DNA of 64,000 nt from Macrothele yani. Its lineage: Eukaryota; Arthropoda; Arachnida; Araneae; Macrothelidae. Under the pieces are notes generated by a model. That model searched no databases. It saw only the letters and a program-made list of their open reading frames with translations, and was not told the origin of the DNA. Each line of letters starts with the position of its first letter. The first letter of the stretch is position 1. Shown one piece after another: positions 31,101-42,074 of this stretch. Both the position numbers and the translations under genes were made by a program. Location of the stretch: the NCBI GenBank assembly GCA_039090855.1, contig CM077011.1:22817001-22881000 (forward strand). Direction: 5' to 3'.

Positions 31101-31159
31101 ATCAGCGTCCCGTGGTAAAATCCATAGCTGAGTAAGTCAAATGGCTAGAGATTGCATAG

Positions 31160-33489
31160 CCTCGCTTCCTCTAATCCATTTTCCCTAATTCCTGTTAGCC
31201 CTAATCACGTTTACCACAATCGCTTTTACCCGAATTACCATTTCCCCTAATTTCGTTTGCCATAATCTCGTTTCCTCAAAATATCATTTTCCTTAATTCA
31301 CGTTTGCCCGAATCACGTTTATCCCAATCGCGTTTACCCGAAATCGCTTTTACCCTAATTCCCATTTCCCCTAACTTCGTTTGCCCTAATCTCGTTTGCA
31401 CTAAATCTCGTTTGCTCGTATCAAGTTTGCCCTAATTTTAGTTAACCGAAATAAAACGGTGGGTCTTGATATTTTAAGAAAATTCTCATTTTCATTATTG
31501 TTGATGATATCGACCACCATGCCAGCAAAAGTGTAAAGAAGTGCACGTGGTTACTATTATTATGCGGCTAGTCCTTAACACAGCCATTGCACCTGTCTCT
31601 TCCAGCTCCCTCTCTCACAGATAAACTATTGTATATATATCACGCAAAACTTTTATTAAAGCAAGAAATGGTAATTATAATGCATTAGCTCGAATTGTAA
31701 ACGCAGTAGGCCCACTTTAAGAATTCTTAGTGTACTAGACCCCCCCCCCTGTACGGGACTAAAATTCCAGCTGTGAATATACCTTTTGTTAATTCAGTTC
31801 CACCCCAAAAGAAAACGTCAGTCTATTTCGCTCAAATATTTTCCCATTCGGCACAATCAATGATTGCATTTTATCGAAATATCCGTCTGTCCGTGCCTGT
31901 GCTTCTTTATTGACCGGGCACATTTTCCGTATCTGGAAAATCAATAAACTATTTAAAAAAAACTGCAAGTGGAATTTGTTTTTACTTTAGAAAAAAACGC
32001 TTTCGAGATTTTCCCTTCAGAGCTACAGAGTATGATCCAGGAACTTGCTGGATTAGAAATGAACATGAAAAAAAAGTCGGATTAAAAATGAACTTTCGGA
32101 TGACAAAACTGATGTACGATGCTTTTTAAAAAAATGAAGATTTTGCGATTGATGGGGAAGAGCTGAAAGTAACCGATACCTACACATACCTTTGACAGCA
32201 AATATCAAGCGAGGGTCACTTCCATGAGGAAATTAATCGGCCTATAAAACTTGGCTGTAGAGTGTTTGGAAGAAAAAGTACAATTTTCAAGAGCATTATG
32301 TCATAAAAGTGTTTAATTAATGCATCCTTCCAGTTCTTACATATGGAGCAGAGAAATAGACCTTAACTAAAAAAGGACATAGAAATGCTGCAGACAACTG
32401 AAAGAAACATGGACATATGCATGCTTGGTGTAACCAGGAAAAATAAAAAGAGGAACTCGTGGATAAGGAAAATGACTAGAGTGTAAGACATCATAATCAG
32501 AATAAAATACCTGAAATGGCAATTGGTTGGACATGTTGCCAGAAGAATGGACCACCGATGGACAACTGAACTTTTAGACTGGATTCCAAGGAACAGAAAG
32601 AGACCCAAACCACTTGGAAGATGGACGGATGAAATTCGAAAGCATGCCGGAGTAACAAGGAGGAGGCAGACTCAAGAAGGAAGTTGTGGGAGAAACTTGC
32701 TGAGACCTTCATCCGGAACTGGATTAATAATGGTTAGCATTGATGATGAAAAATAAAATGAAAGAATAACTATAAAACAATATATAAAAATAAACAATAA
32801 CTGTGTCGAACAAAGAAACAAAGCTTTTCTGTATTAAAACAAAGTCTTCGAAACCATTAACTAAAGTGAAAAAAATTCCATTTGCCGTTTTTTAAAAAAC
32901 AGTTTTATTGATTTTTGAGATGCAGAAAATATGTCAGATTAATAAAGAAGCACACAGAGGCAGCTGTTTCCATGAAATATAATCACTGATGTTGGCAAAT
33001 GGGAAAGCAGTGAAGTGAGACAGACTGGCGTCTACTATTAAAATAAAGGTGGAACTGAATTAACAAAAGGCATTTTCACAGCTGGAGTTTAGTCTTATAC
33101 GGGGTGGAGAGGTCTAGTACATTAAGAACTCTTAGAGTGGGCCTTCAGCGTTTACGATTCCAGCGAATGCGTTATAATACTTTTTCTTGCTTTAATAAAA
33201 GCTGGATGTGACGGCTACAATGGCTGCGTTAAGGACTGGCAGAATAATAGTAGTAACCACGTGCTCTTCTTTACACTTTTGCTGGCTTGGTGGTTAACAT
33301 CATCAACAAGAATGGAAAGAAACATTTTCTTGAACCATCAAGACCCACGGTTTTATTTCGCTTAACTAAAATTATGGCAAACTTGATACGGGCAAACGAG
33401 ATTAGAGTAAACGAAATTAGGGGAAATGGGAATTCGGATAAAAGCGATTGTGATAAACGTGATTAGGGCAAAGGGATTAGGGGAAACGG
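31160..33489. mobile_element. Foldback element, 2.3 kb, arms tipped with short tandem subrepeats
   Basis: The left arm 31160-31995 and right arm 32860-33489 are reverse complements over most of their length. Shared blocks in order from the outside: CCCTAATCACGTTTA, CCCATTTCCCCTAATTTCGT, GTGGGTCTTGAT, GTTACTATTATTATGC, GTTAATTCAGTTCCACC, TGTGCTTCTTTATT. The outer about 280 bases of the left arm and about 130 of the right consist of roughly 15-18-base direct subrepeats of the form CGTTTGCCCTAATC. Tandem-subrepeat inverted termini are the hallmark of FB-type foldback transposons. An RTE fragment occupies the loop; the element carries no gene of its own. Confidence 0.85.
32014..32750 (+). pseudogene. 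RTE LINE fragment in the loop of the foldback element
   Basis: Plus-strand RTE tail: SEGHFHEEINRPIKLGCRVF, then WQLVGHVARRMDHRWTTELL, DWIPRNRKRPKPLGRWTDEI (32523-32650), ending in TGATGATGAAAAATAA. It starts after the catalytic Asp pair. It is more degraded than the copies at 14.8 and 63.3 kb and fits exactly between the two foldback arms. Confidence 0.88.
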
Positions 33490-33799
33490 TTGCTCACCCT
33501 ACAAATACCCAGACCATCGGCCTAACTTGCCACCGTTGGATCCCACTACTGAGCGTCTCATATCTCCAAGACTTCTGTTTCTGCAAATACGCCCACTACT
33601 ATACGAAACCGGTACCTTCAAGGTAATAGGGTATAAACGTTCCGGTCGAGGTCGACAACATGGTTAAACAGTTACGGCATAAACTTGACGATGATTACGC
33701 ATTCAATGTTAGTATCATGAAACATATTATACATAAATCGTCGTATTCAGAGTTGGCAAGTGAAGAAGCGAGATCCTGAATTGACATAGTGTTGTTCAC
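33490..33799. other. Unassigned spacer
   Basis: No recognised feature. Confidence 0.4.
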
Positions 33800-33810
33800 A
33801 AGACACGTCG

Positions 33811-34030
33811 GCCGCCCCGGTGGCGCAGTGGTCTAAGGCGTTGGCCTCTGATCATTCGCCGTAAGGGGTCCGGGTTCGAATCCCGGTGAGGCATGGATGT
33901 TGTGTTTGTCTTACGGCACTGGCTCTCTCCCTTCCCTGGAACCAGTGACTCTAAATTAGGGACGGGCGACTGCTTATAGCCCATTGAGTTGCTCACGGTG
34001 GTCGTTAAAAGTCAAAAAAAAAAAAAAAAA
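33811..34030 (+). mobile_element. SINE family 1, intact copy with target-site duplication
   Basis: The best copy: head GCCGCCCCGGTGGCGCAGTG, A box TGGCGCAGTGGTCTAAGGCG, B box GGGTTCGAATCCCGG, body with TTGTCTTACGGCACTGGCTC and TTGCTCACGGTGGTCGTTAA, then poly-A. It is flanked by an 11-base duplication AAGACACGTCG (33800-33810 and 34031-34041). This shows LINE-type retroposition and a relatively recent insertion. Confidence 0.95.
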
Positions 34031-34265
34031 AAGACACGTCGATAACCTACGTTGCTAAAGATGCATCTCTTACATCTCCTGTCACAAACCAATACTAGCA
34101 ATAACTGCTGACAACGATGATACTACGCCTTCTAATTCTACTAACATTAATTTATAATCAGCATAAGTTACTATGAATTACATAGTAAAATTTGCGTTTA
34201 AATAAATAAAGTAAAACATTTCTTTCGTTTTTTCTTAAAAAAATTATATCCGCAGAAAAATCAAA

Positions 34266-34426
34266 GGGGCACACTAGCAGCTGTGTCGCCACCTACAACG
34301 TAGTGCTACGTCAGCTGTCCTGGCTTAATAATTTAACGACGTAGAAGTAGTGAGATAGTGCTATGAAATAGTGACAGTTGATGTAGTCCTACGTTGTAGG
34401 TAGCGGAGCAGTTGTTACTGTGCCCC
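34266..34426. mobile_element. 161-bp palindromic MITE
   Basis: Ends GGGGCACA and TGTGCCCC; arms 34266-34318 and 34374-34426 are about 85 percent complementary and share ACCTACAACGTAG. No coding content; family unknown. Confidence 0.75.
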
Positions 34427-34915
34427 ATGCAATTTTTTCTAAATTCTATTCTTTTGATTACTGAAACACGTGTTTCATGCATTATATCATTTGCATAATT
34501 TCTGAAAAACTCCTTAAAATGTTGGCGTAGGAGCAGATTGGTGTATATTTTTTTCAACCCCGGGAATGGCTAGTCCTTATGCTAATGTTTAGCGTTTGTA
34601 CATTTCAATATAATGTATCTTGATACATTTATTTCATCTTTGATCCGCTCTTTGAAGGAAAGAATTTTGTATTTTACAATATGTCCTGTAGTTCTATTAA
34701 TATCGTTGGAATATTCCTAGACGTTAGGAATCCAAAAACCTAGCCAGAAGAAACTGGCAATATAATTAATATAACACTAAGTCACAAGCCATATCGTTGG
34801 CAACCCATGACAGAAATATTGAAAATCATACAACTAAACTCCATAAAATTTTCATGTATTTAATGCCTGCAATGGAAATCCATGCTTTTGTTAACGGTAA
34901 CTTTTAAACTGCTAT
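34427..34915. other. Unassigned spacer
   Basis: No recognised feature. Confidence 0.4.
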
Positions 34916-35935
34916 ATCATCATCATCAACAACAATTATCAATCCACTGCTGGATGAAGGTCTCCCCAAATTTCTTCCACAATTGTCTGTCTTGAGTCTG
35001 TCTCCTCCACGTCACTCCAGCATACTTTCGAATTTCCTCCTTCCATCTCCCATGGGGTCTTCTTCTGGGTCTTTTCCTGTCCCTCGGAATCCAGTCTAAC
35101 ATTTCGGTTGTCCATCGGTGGTCCGTTCTTCTAGCAACATGTCCAGCCCATTGCTCTTTCAGTGATTTCACTCTGGTCATGATGTCGTCCACTCCTGTCC
35201 TTTTCCTTATCCACAGGTTCCTCTTCTTATCTTTCCTGGTTACACCAAGCATGCATCTCTCCATTCTTCTTTGAGTTGTCTGCAGTCTTTGTATGTATTT
35301 TTTAGTTAAGGTCCGAGTCTCGGCTCCATACGTAAGCACTGGCAAGATGCATTGATTAAACACTTTTCTTTTGACACATACTGGCATACTGCTCTTAAAA
35401 CTTGTACTGTTTGTTCCAAAAGCTCTCCATCCAAGTTTTATACCCCGATTAATTTCTTCATCAATGTGACCCTCACTGGATATCTGCTGCCGAAGATAAA
35501 TATAGGAATCGGTTGTCTCAAGCTTTTCTCCATCAATCGCTAAATCTTCGTTTCTTGTAAAAGCAATGTACATCACTTTTGTCTTCTAAAAGTTCATTTT
35601 TAATCCCACTTCTTTACTCTTGTCAGCAAGTTCTTGGATCATACTCTACAGCTCTGAAGGGTAATTGCAAAGATGACCACGTCATCAGTAAAACGAAGGT
35701 GGGTTAAGTAATCTCCATTAATCTTTATCCGTTTATTTCCCCAGTTCAATGATTGAAAGACATTTTGCAATGTGTCATTAAAGAGCTTGGGAGATATTGT
35801 GTCACCTTGTCTCACTCCCATTCCAATTCTTATTTGTGTGTATCCTCAAATATCCGAACCTTTGCACTTGCATTTTCATGGATGTTATTAATAATGCCAA
35901 TGTATGCATCTTCAATACCGCAGGATTTCGAGATT
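34916..35935 (-). pseudogene. RTE LINE, 5'-truncated
   Basis: Minus strand from the 3' CATCATCATC end at 34916. The 216-codon frame 34926-35576 holds the C-terminal tail (LTYGAETRTLTKKYIQRLQT, RWTTEMLDWIPRDRKR). After a frameshift, 35639-35821 holds MGVRQGDTISPKLFND and LRFTDDVVIF, where Thr replaces the Ala of the FADD motif. The reading stops near 35935 within the region upstream of GVRQGD. Confidence 0.92.
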
Positions 35936-37045
35936 TTTATTTAATACCCAGGATTCAAAGCTTTTTATTTCAAAATTGCTATATACGTTAGTTAAATACA
36001 CAAATTGGCTTTAGCTGAAGTAAAACGTTGAGATGTTTGCAAAATATATTGAAATTTACGATTAAGTGGCTTAGTTTCAGATTGATTTACGTAAACAATC
36101 GGGAATACAAAACGGTTTGCTTTCGACGACCTCCGAGAATTTAATCTTTCTAGTTAAGTTTCTTACCGCAAAACTGCACCAAAATAAAACATGTGCTGAG
36201 TGCGCTTACGGCATAGTTCTCTTTTGGTTGGTTACACTTCTGAGTTAGCCTAAACAAGTCAGCCATTGATCCGAAGATGAAATGTATTTGGCAAATTAAG
36301 ATGCTGTATTCATCGCAAAAGCGCGTGAACGAACTTTCGTAAACGAAATCGCGTGTTATAGAAGTAGGATTCGGCGAATTACCTTGTTTCGATTGAAAAC
36401 GGCAGATGTTTCTAAGAATTTTTGAGAGATAATTATCTGAAATTATGTCTGTTTGTTTACGACTCCGTAAGAGCACATGTTTTAGCGATTTGAATTTGTA
36501 CCAAGGTGTCGGCTTTTCGAGTTGTTCGATGTTAGCAGTCATAACGTGCAATGGGCGTTGTCTCAAGGAAACAAAGTACCTTCCGTTTCATGAAAGAAGA
36601 ACATTATTATCAAAATTCAGCCCTTTGATATTGCTATTGTTGAAAATATATTCTGTGACTGCGTTCATTTCATTCGGATTTCTGATATCCGTGTAGCATA
36701 GATCCTGCCTAGCTTGCCGAACACGAAGCATAGAATTCACAGTGTGTAATCCTTCTGTAGATTATTGTTTGGCCGAATCCTTTTGACTTTGAAGCTTTCG
36801 TCTTTTTCCGAAGCACTGATTATTCCTCTACTCTAGAAGCTGTATCGAGTGTTCGATATACCCAGGAATTTAGTGAAGGCCAGGTATGTGTTAATGATCG
36901 TACATTGTGTATAGAGAGTTCACTCGATGGACGTTGTCTAAGACCCATAACTCCTTTTTTAAATGTTTTAGCTAAAAATGGATAATAAAATACAAGGGAG
37001 AGTTAAATGGAAACCTTAAATATTTTTGTTTTCACAATTTACTGA
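35936..37045. other. Unassigned region
   Basis: The longest unexplained minus-strand frame here (36150-36566, 138 codons) contains no recognisable domain, signal peptide or repeat similarity. It may be chance or a host exon; I cannot support a gene call. Confidence 0.4.
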
Positions 37046-37049
37046 ACAG

Positions 37050-38582
37050 AAGTGGTATACATCTGCATCATGTTTCTATGTAATCTCCATTTTCTGCAGT
37101 ACAAGTCCCCCAGCGCTTACAAAGTGATGTGACGTATATTCTAGATTAACTTTCCTTTTTTAGTTTTTTTCCCTATGTAAATCTTGAGTTCATTCTCAGT
37201 ATTCTCCACGCTTAATGAAATATCTTTTCCCTCAAACGAATACGTTTGGCAACACAATTGAGGTTGAGTGCACGTGACGTATGCCTGATATAAGATAAGA
37301 GCAAGAGATAAAAACGACGACTGATCGATTGCTTGGTGGCGTTGAAGAGAGCGATTATTAAGAGCGTTGTACGAGAGCGTTGTATTGTAAACTGATGATT
37401 ATTGAAAGGAGTGTTGTGATCATGTGTGGTGTGTGGAGTACATTGTGATGTTATCATTCAGATGGAAGTTTCTTCTACAGCCTGAATAAAGTTTTTCCGT
37501 AAGTTGACTTGTGTTGTTTATTCTGGACGTTAAGATTTTCTTTCAATTAGGAACTATTTCCTAGTGTATTGATGTGTTAAAACAGCGTAGAAGTCGGAGA
37601 GACTTTTACGCTACAGTGAATAGATTCCTGCACAAAACAAATCTTTCGGTCACGTGTGCAGCCATTCATGGAGGACCTGCACCTCTTCATCGGACCTGAA
37701 AGTATTTCCTCTCATCCCAATTCTGAGTGCTCCACATATGTGGTACTTACTTAGGGCAAGTTCTGGTGAATACGGCGGATGTGGAAGAAACTCGAAGTGC
37801 AGGGCTTATATGATTGCAACCATTGCCGCAGGGGCAGTATAGAGCCGAGCGTTATCATGTTGCAACAAGACACCAGTACTCAGAAGTCCACGTCGTTTGG
37901 ATTTTATAGCAAATCGTAGGTGATTCCTGATAAGATCTGCACATACGTGTCACTTGGTACAGTGTTCTGCCTGGGCATGTAGTGCTACAAAATTACGTCT
38001 CGTTCATCCTAAAAGAGAGTCAGCATAACCTTCTCGGCAGTTGGCTGCGTGCGGAACGTCTTCGATTTTGGTGAGGTAGGATGGCGCAATTCCTTGCTCG
38101 CTCTCTTGGTTTCTGGCTGATGATAGTTAACTCAGGTTTTATCCCCAGTGACAATTCTCTGTAGGAAGCCATTATCTTCTGCTTCAAAGGGCTGCTAAAC
38201 TTCTTGACAGACATCAATACGTCGTTGTTTTAATTCCTGAGTCAGCTTGCGTGGCACCAATTTTGCAGACACTTTGTCGTTGTGCTGGAGCACATCATGG
38301 ATGATGTGATGCGCTGAACCATCAAAGACATTCAAAAGTGCAGCTATTCTAATCACCGTCACTCAGCGATGTCCCATCACAATTCCTTCCACTGCTGCAG
38401 TGGACTCTGGTGTCACTACTCTGTGTGTCTGACTCGGTGGAGGAGAATCCGTCACAGAACTCGCGCCGTTTCGGAACTTCCTAGTCCATTCGTACACTTG
38501 CTGAAGTGACAGACATCCATCATAATACTGCAACATCATTCGACGATGAATTTCAATAGGTTTTACGCCTTCACTAATTAAA
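37050..38582 (-). pseudogene. Mariner transposase, nearly full length, split by a solo LTR
   Basis: Minus strand, from the right: VKPIEIHRRMMLQYYDGCLS and VYEWTRKFRNGASSVTDS (38450-38570), VTPESTAAVEGIVMGHR, RIVTGDKT at about 38135 (Lys for the Glu after the first catalytic Asp), QPETKRASKELRHPTSPKSK, GVLLQHDNARLYTAPAATVA with the second Asp (about 37845), FEFLPHPPYSPELALSKYHM with the third acidic position altered (37730-37790), HVTERFVLC, then the solo LTR, then CKRWGTCTAENGDYIET and stop (37060-37123). This is a widespread insect mariner subfamily. Stops are scattered throughout. Its extreme N-terminus is displaced by the element at 38583. Confidence 0.9.
37128..37615 (+). mobile_element. 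Solo LTR, 488 bp, with 4-bp target duplication
   Basis: Starts TGTGACG and ends GCTACA (TG...CA), flanked on both sides by GTGA (37124-37127 and 37616-37619). It sits between two adjacent coding blocks of the mariner. In plus orientation it has a TATA-like GAGATAAAAAC (about 37303) and a polyadenylation signal AATAAAG at 37486 followed by GT-rich sequence, a plausible U3-R-U5 order. The 4-base duplication fits a Gypsy- or BEL-like integrase; no internal region remains. Confidence 0.75.
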
Positions 38583-39103
38583 ACAAGTTAGTAAAATCAT
38601 GCAATGTGTTGATTATGATAAGCTTTCCAAAATACCAGAAATCGTGCGCGCACGTACGCTCCTCCCTACGCTGTCTACTGATTCGTTCAGCATACCTCCG
38701 GAACAACAAACTAAAGTTTGGTCGCAAAAGAAGCTTTTTTAGTCAAGTTATGAGATAATGGCTGCGTAATAAATCTAACTCCTGTGCCTTGACCTTTCAC
38801 CCCATTTTGATGATATTAAACAGAAACGGTTCAGTACATCTCCGGAAAAACATACTAAAGTTTTGTCGCAATCGAAGCATGTTTACGTAAGTTATGACGC
38901 AAAAAAGCGATGGAAGTGATCCCTCTCCCATGTCCTGACCTAGACCCCATTTCGTCCATTTTCAATATGGTTCATCCCAAGGTTCTCCCCTACCACATAC
39001 TAAAATTTCAACGAAATCGAACCACTTTTACGCGAGTTATCGGACGGACGGACAAAGCTCTAGCATATACGCTTCTTCAACCTACGGTTGGAAAGCGTAA
39101 AAA
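38583..39103. mobile_element. Short copy (521 bp) of the composite monomer element
   Basis: Begins ACAAGTTAGTAAAATCATGC and ends GGTTGGAAAGCGTAAAAA, the same two ends as the 2.9-kb copy at 6932-9816. It contains about three 140-bp monomers (TTTCACCCCATTTTGATGAT, GTTATGACGC, TTTCAACGAAATCGAACCAC) and the terminal GGACGGACGGACAAAGCTC. It lacks the 1.6-kb middle of the long copy. It lies at the 5' end of the mariner gene. Confidence 0.82.
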
Positions 39104-39346
39104 TGAGAATATAAAATAAATATCAGTTCAGTGAAAGGAATTTTTGCTTTACCAATGACAGAAAGGTGTTAGGTATTACAGTTGCTTCCTCATAACTACA
39201 TATCCTTCAGATTATAATGAACTAAAAAGTAGTCTCCGCGAGAGCGATGAAATAGGGACGTAGCATTTTTTTTATAATAGAGTCAAAAAGTTTTTTTACT
39301 ATGTGCTAAATGTTGTGGCATAATATTGAGTGTATACACTGAAGAG

Positions 39347-40546
39347 CAATTGAATTAGAGATACCTGTCTAGTAACCTGTAGCACCACATTTCACCCTGA
39401 TGACGGCGGCGATTCGTCTCGGCATGGACTCGACAAGACACCGGAAGCGTTGGGAAGCCATATGGATGCACAACTATTTAACAAGCTCCCACAGTTCACG
39501 AAGATTTGATGGAGGGGGTTCAGAGCCTCGAACATCTCTCTCGATGGCATCCCAGATGTGCTCGATGGAATTGAGGTCAGCTAACTTAGCTGGCCAAGGA
39601 AGCGAGGTCACGTCGAAGGAGTGTTCATCCAACCATTCGGATACAATTCGGGAGCGATGGCACGGTGCATTGTCTTGTGCAGGATGAGGTCCCCAGTGGG
39701 ATGTTGAAGATGCAGAAACGAGAGCAAATGGTCGTCCAGGATATCCCGGTAACGTTGAACTGTGAGGGATGATGTCACACGTACCAGGGGTCCCATTTCA
39801 TTCCACGTAAACAGTCCCTAGACGAGAATGCCACCCTCACCAGCTTGAAGAGTACCCTGCTGGCCAGAAAGGATCCATCGCTTCATGTAGTTTGCGCCGT
39901 ACTCGTATCCTGCTATCCGCATGTACCAACGTGATTTTCAACTCATCAGTCCAGGCAACATTTTTCCACGTGGCTAGGTTCCAGTGGCGATGTTCCCGCG
40001 CCCATGTTAATCTTTGCACACTGTCATGTGCGGTCAGCAGCGGTACCCTCGTGGGACGATGGCTTCTGTACCCCATAGCGAGGAGATGGTTCTGGATGGT
40101 GTGGCTGCTTACACGTTTTTGTGCGCCAGCGTAAAATTGCCGAGTGATTTATTGCACTGTGGCCCGTCTATCCGCTGTTAAAATGCGAGCTAGCGGACGA
40201 TGACCCCGCTCATCCACACGCTGTCATCCACGGCAGTTGGCACTTGCAGGGATGGTTTTATCGGATTCGATGCACTCACGGTGCACCCGGGACATAGTGT
40301 CTCGTGAAAATCCCAGTGCCTGCACGACTTCCGAGATGGAGTGACCCATTCATCGGGCCCCGACAATTTCCCCACTATCAAATACGCTTAGTTCCTTGGT
40401 CTTACCCATACTGTGTCTGACTCTTACTGATTCCCGTTGCATCACTCCTTATATTGTCGGATCGCTGCATACGTCATGTCGTTTCCGTTTTAAGGGCCGC
40501 CCACAGCGCCACATTTGCATAACGCCAGCTGTCTCTAATTCAATTG
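39347..40546 (-). mobile_element. Tc1-like element, 1,200 bp, with TIRs
   Basis: CAATTGAATTAGAGA starts at 39347; its complement TCTCTAATTCAATTG ends at 40546. The length is typical. It contains one minus-strand transposase. Confidence 0.92.
39361..40420 (-). pseudogene. Tc1-like transposase, nearly full length, disabled
   Basis: The N-terminus at about 40190-40410 reads MGKTKELSVFDSGEIVG and HSISEVVQALGF in broken frames; the linker RPLARILTADRRATVQ follows. Then at 39837-40076: RSHRPTRVPLLTAHDSVQRL, THWAREHRHWNLATWKN-like reading, VAWTDELK with the first catalytic Asp, and HEAMDPFWPAGY. MGPLVRVTSSLTVQRYRDIL lies at 39608-39796; QDNAPCHRSRIVSEWLDEHS and LADLNSIEHIWDAIERDVRG follow after a frameshift, and the protein ends RCLVESMPRRIAAVI. 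All three catalytic residues are legible but not in one frame. Confidence 0.92.
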
Positions 40547-40845
40547 ATTTTCATTGTATTTTGTGTTCAAAAATAAATAATTTAAGTAGTTTTACTTTTT
40601 TTGCACCACAATCTTTAATTGTTATACTTTATTAGCTTACTTACGTTCGGTATTTTCGTATAAATCAGAAATATTTCTTAGGCAGTCTTACACGGCAGCT
40701 CTGTGTTTTTTGTGTTTGATCGTGAAGCATTACAAAGAGACTGGTTTTCTAAATGAATAAAACTTGCATTATATGATGGTGTAAACGTTTCGTAATACTT
40801 AGTATTGGTATAAAATTAGGGCAATCATTTTAATTACAACGTGTA
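40547..40845. repeat. Left part of a low-copy segment shared with 54395-54600
   Basis: 40650-40845 is collinear with 54410-54605 (CAATCATTT-AATT-CA-CGTG end, AAAGAGRCTGG). It resumes at 41431 after the tRNA-headed dimer. The nature of the segment is unknown. Confidence 0.6.
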
Positions 40846-41430
40846 TTATAACGAAGTGAATTTCTCCGTCATTTTTATCCGCGCCAGGATTCGAACCCGG
40901 GTCCCTTCATTCCGGAATAAGTTGCTCTACCAATTGAGCTACGCGGACGTTTGTTCTGCCTCCTATCTGCCTTTATGTCGTGTGCGTCCTGCTGGCAGGT
41001 ACGTCACATCTCCCCCCCGAAAGAGGGCCGGGGGCATGGCCCACGGGTCAGCCGTGACCATGAATCGTTGCAGGCAGCCATCCACTGTAGAACGTGCACT
41101 TGAGAACTCCCTGTCAATCTGGTGTGTGGAATGCAACGTTGCACACATTTATTTTTCAAAGCACTGGAGAAGGGATTCTCTGATTTTTCCTATCTCGCGG
41201 TGTGGAAATAACATCACACCATTGCGAGATTTTGAACGGTCGGGTCATCCGGATAGTTCGGGCGCCATTATAACGAAGTGCATTTCTCCGTCATTTTTAT
41301 CCGCGCCAGGATTCGAACCCGGGTCCCCTCATTCCGGAATAAGTTGCTCTACCAATTGAGCTACGCGGACGTTTGTTCTGCCTCCTATCTGCCTTTATGT
41401 CGTGTGCGTCATGCTGGCAGGTACGTCACA
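40846..41430 (-). mobile_element. tRNA-headed repeat dimer (head type A)
   Basis: Two nearly identical 72-base tRNA-like modules on the minus strand, 40877-40948 and 41299-41370, 422 bases apart. Each has a perfect GTCCGCG/CGCGGAT-type acceptor stem, D-arm GCTCAATTGGTAGAGC and B box GGGTTCGAATCCTGG, but the anticodon arm (CTTATTCCGGAATGAAG) does not form a standard stem and loop. Between them is the core (AGAGGGCCGGGGGCATGGC, GAAGGGATTCTCTG) also found between type-B heads at 23 kb. The uninterrupted relative at 54.6 kb shows the whole dimer behaves as one insertion. Confidence 0.75.
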
Positions 41431-42070
41431 GTATATTTGTGCCACACGCAATAAAGTACAATAAGTGTGGTTTTACTTAAACTACCTCTAGGTTCCAAAG
41501 AATTTGAATTATTAAAACGCCCGTAAAATCTAGTTAATTATATGGAACTTAAAAATGTCAGTATTTGAAAACTAATAGATTTTCGCGAAAGTGTTTCGAA
41601 AATATTTGTGTGTGTGTGGTGGGAGGGGGGGGGGGGATTTTACCGGTACTCCACTGCTCAGTTGCTTGGAAGCTCCAGTTTCTGAGTAATGTAACGGTAA
41701 CCTTCTCGCACGTAAATCCGGAGCTGCGGGTTCGATTCTTGTCTTTTGACGACGTAATTTTAAATCTTTTTGAGGCATGTCTATTTCCATGAACGCCTGG
41801 TATGTTGCAGACGTAGATGCACTCCAACATCTTGAGGAATCTGTTACAAACAACATACGTGCTGTAATTCGGGCTAATCGAAGTCTTACCCATTCTGAGG
41901 TAAAAGTTTCTAATTCATTGGCCTGTATGTGCAACAAGAGCGAATATTAAGAAGTGAGAGGAATCTATAAAAATGTTGGTTTATGTGGAACTTCTTATAA
42001 TGAGCGCTTTGTCATGGCGTTGTCAGATAAGTTTGTTCGTTATTTTTCCAATTATGGGAATCCTTATTTT
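41431..42070. repeat. Right part of the segment shared with 54600-54810; remainder unassigned
   Basis: 41431-41660 aligns with 54605-54800 (TARTAGATTTTCGC, GGTACKCCACTG). A G-rich run at 41617-41635 is expanded relative to that copy. A weak tRNA-like B box (GGGTTCGATTC) at about 41727 may be a further decayed SINE head. 41760-42070 holds nothing recognisable. Confidence 0.5.
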
Positions 42071-42074
42071 TAAT

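Noticed and set aside
36150..36566. 138-codon minus-strand frame as a host gene
   Set aside because: No domain, no composition signal and no neighbour support; open frames of this size are expected occasionally in 64 kb.
40877..40948. Functional tRNA gene
   Set aside because: Acceptor, D and T arms look right, but the anticodon arm cannot form a normal 5-base stem with 7-base loop, and the same module recurs with conserved non-tRNA flanks, so it is a repeat head.
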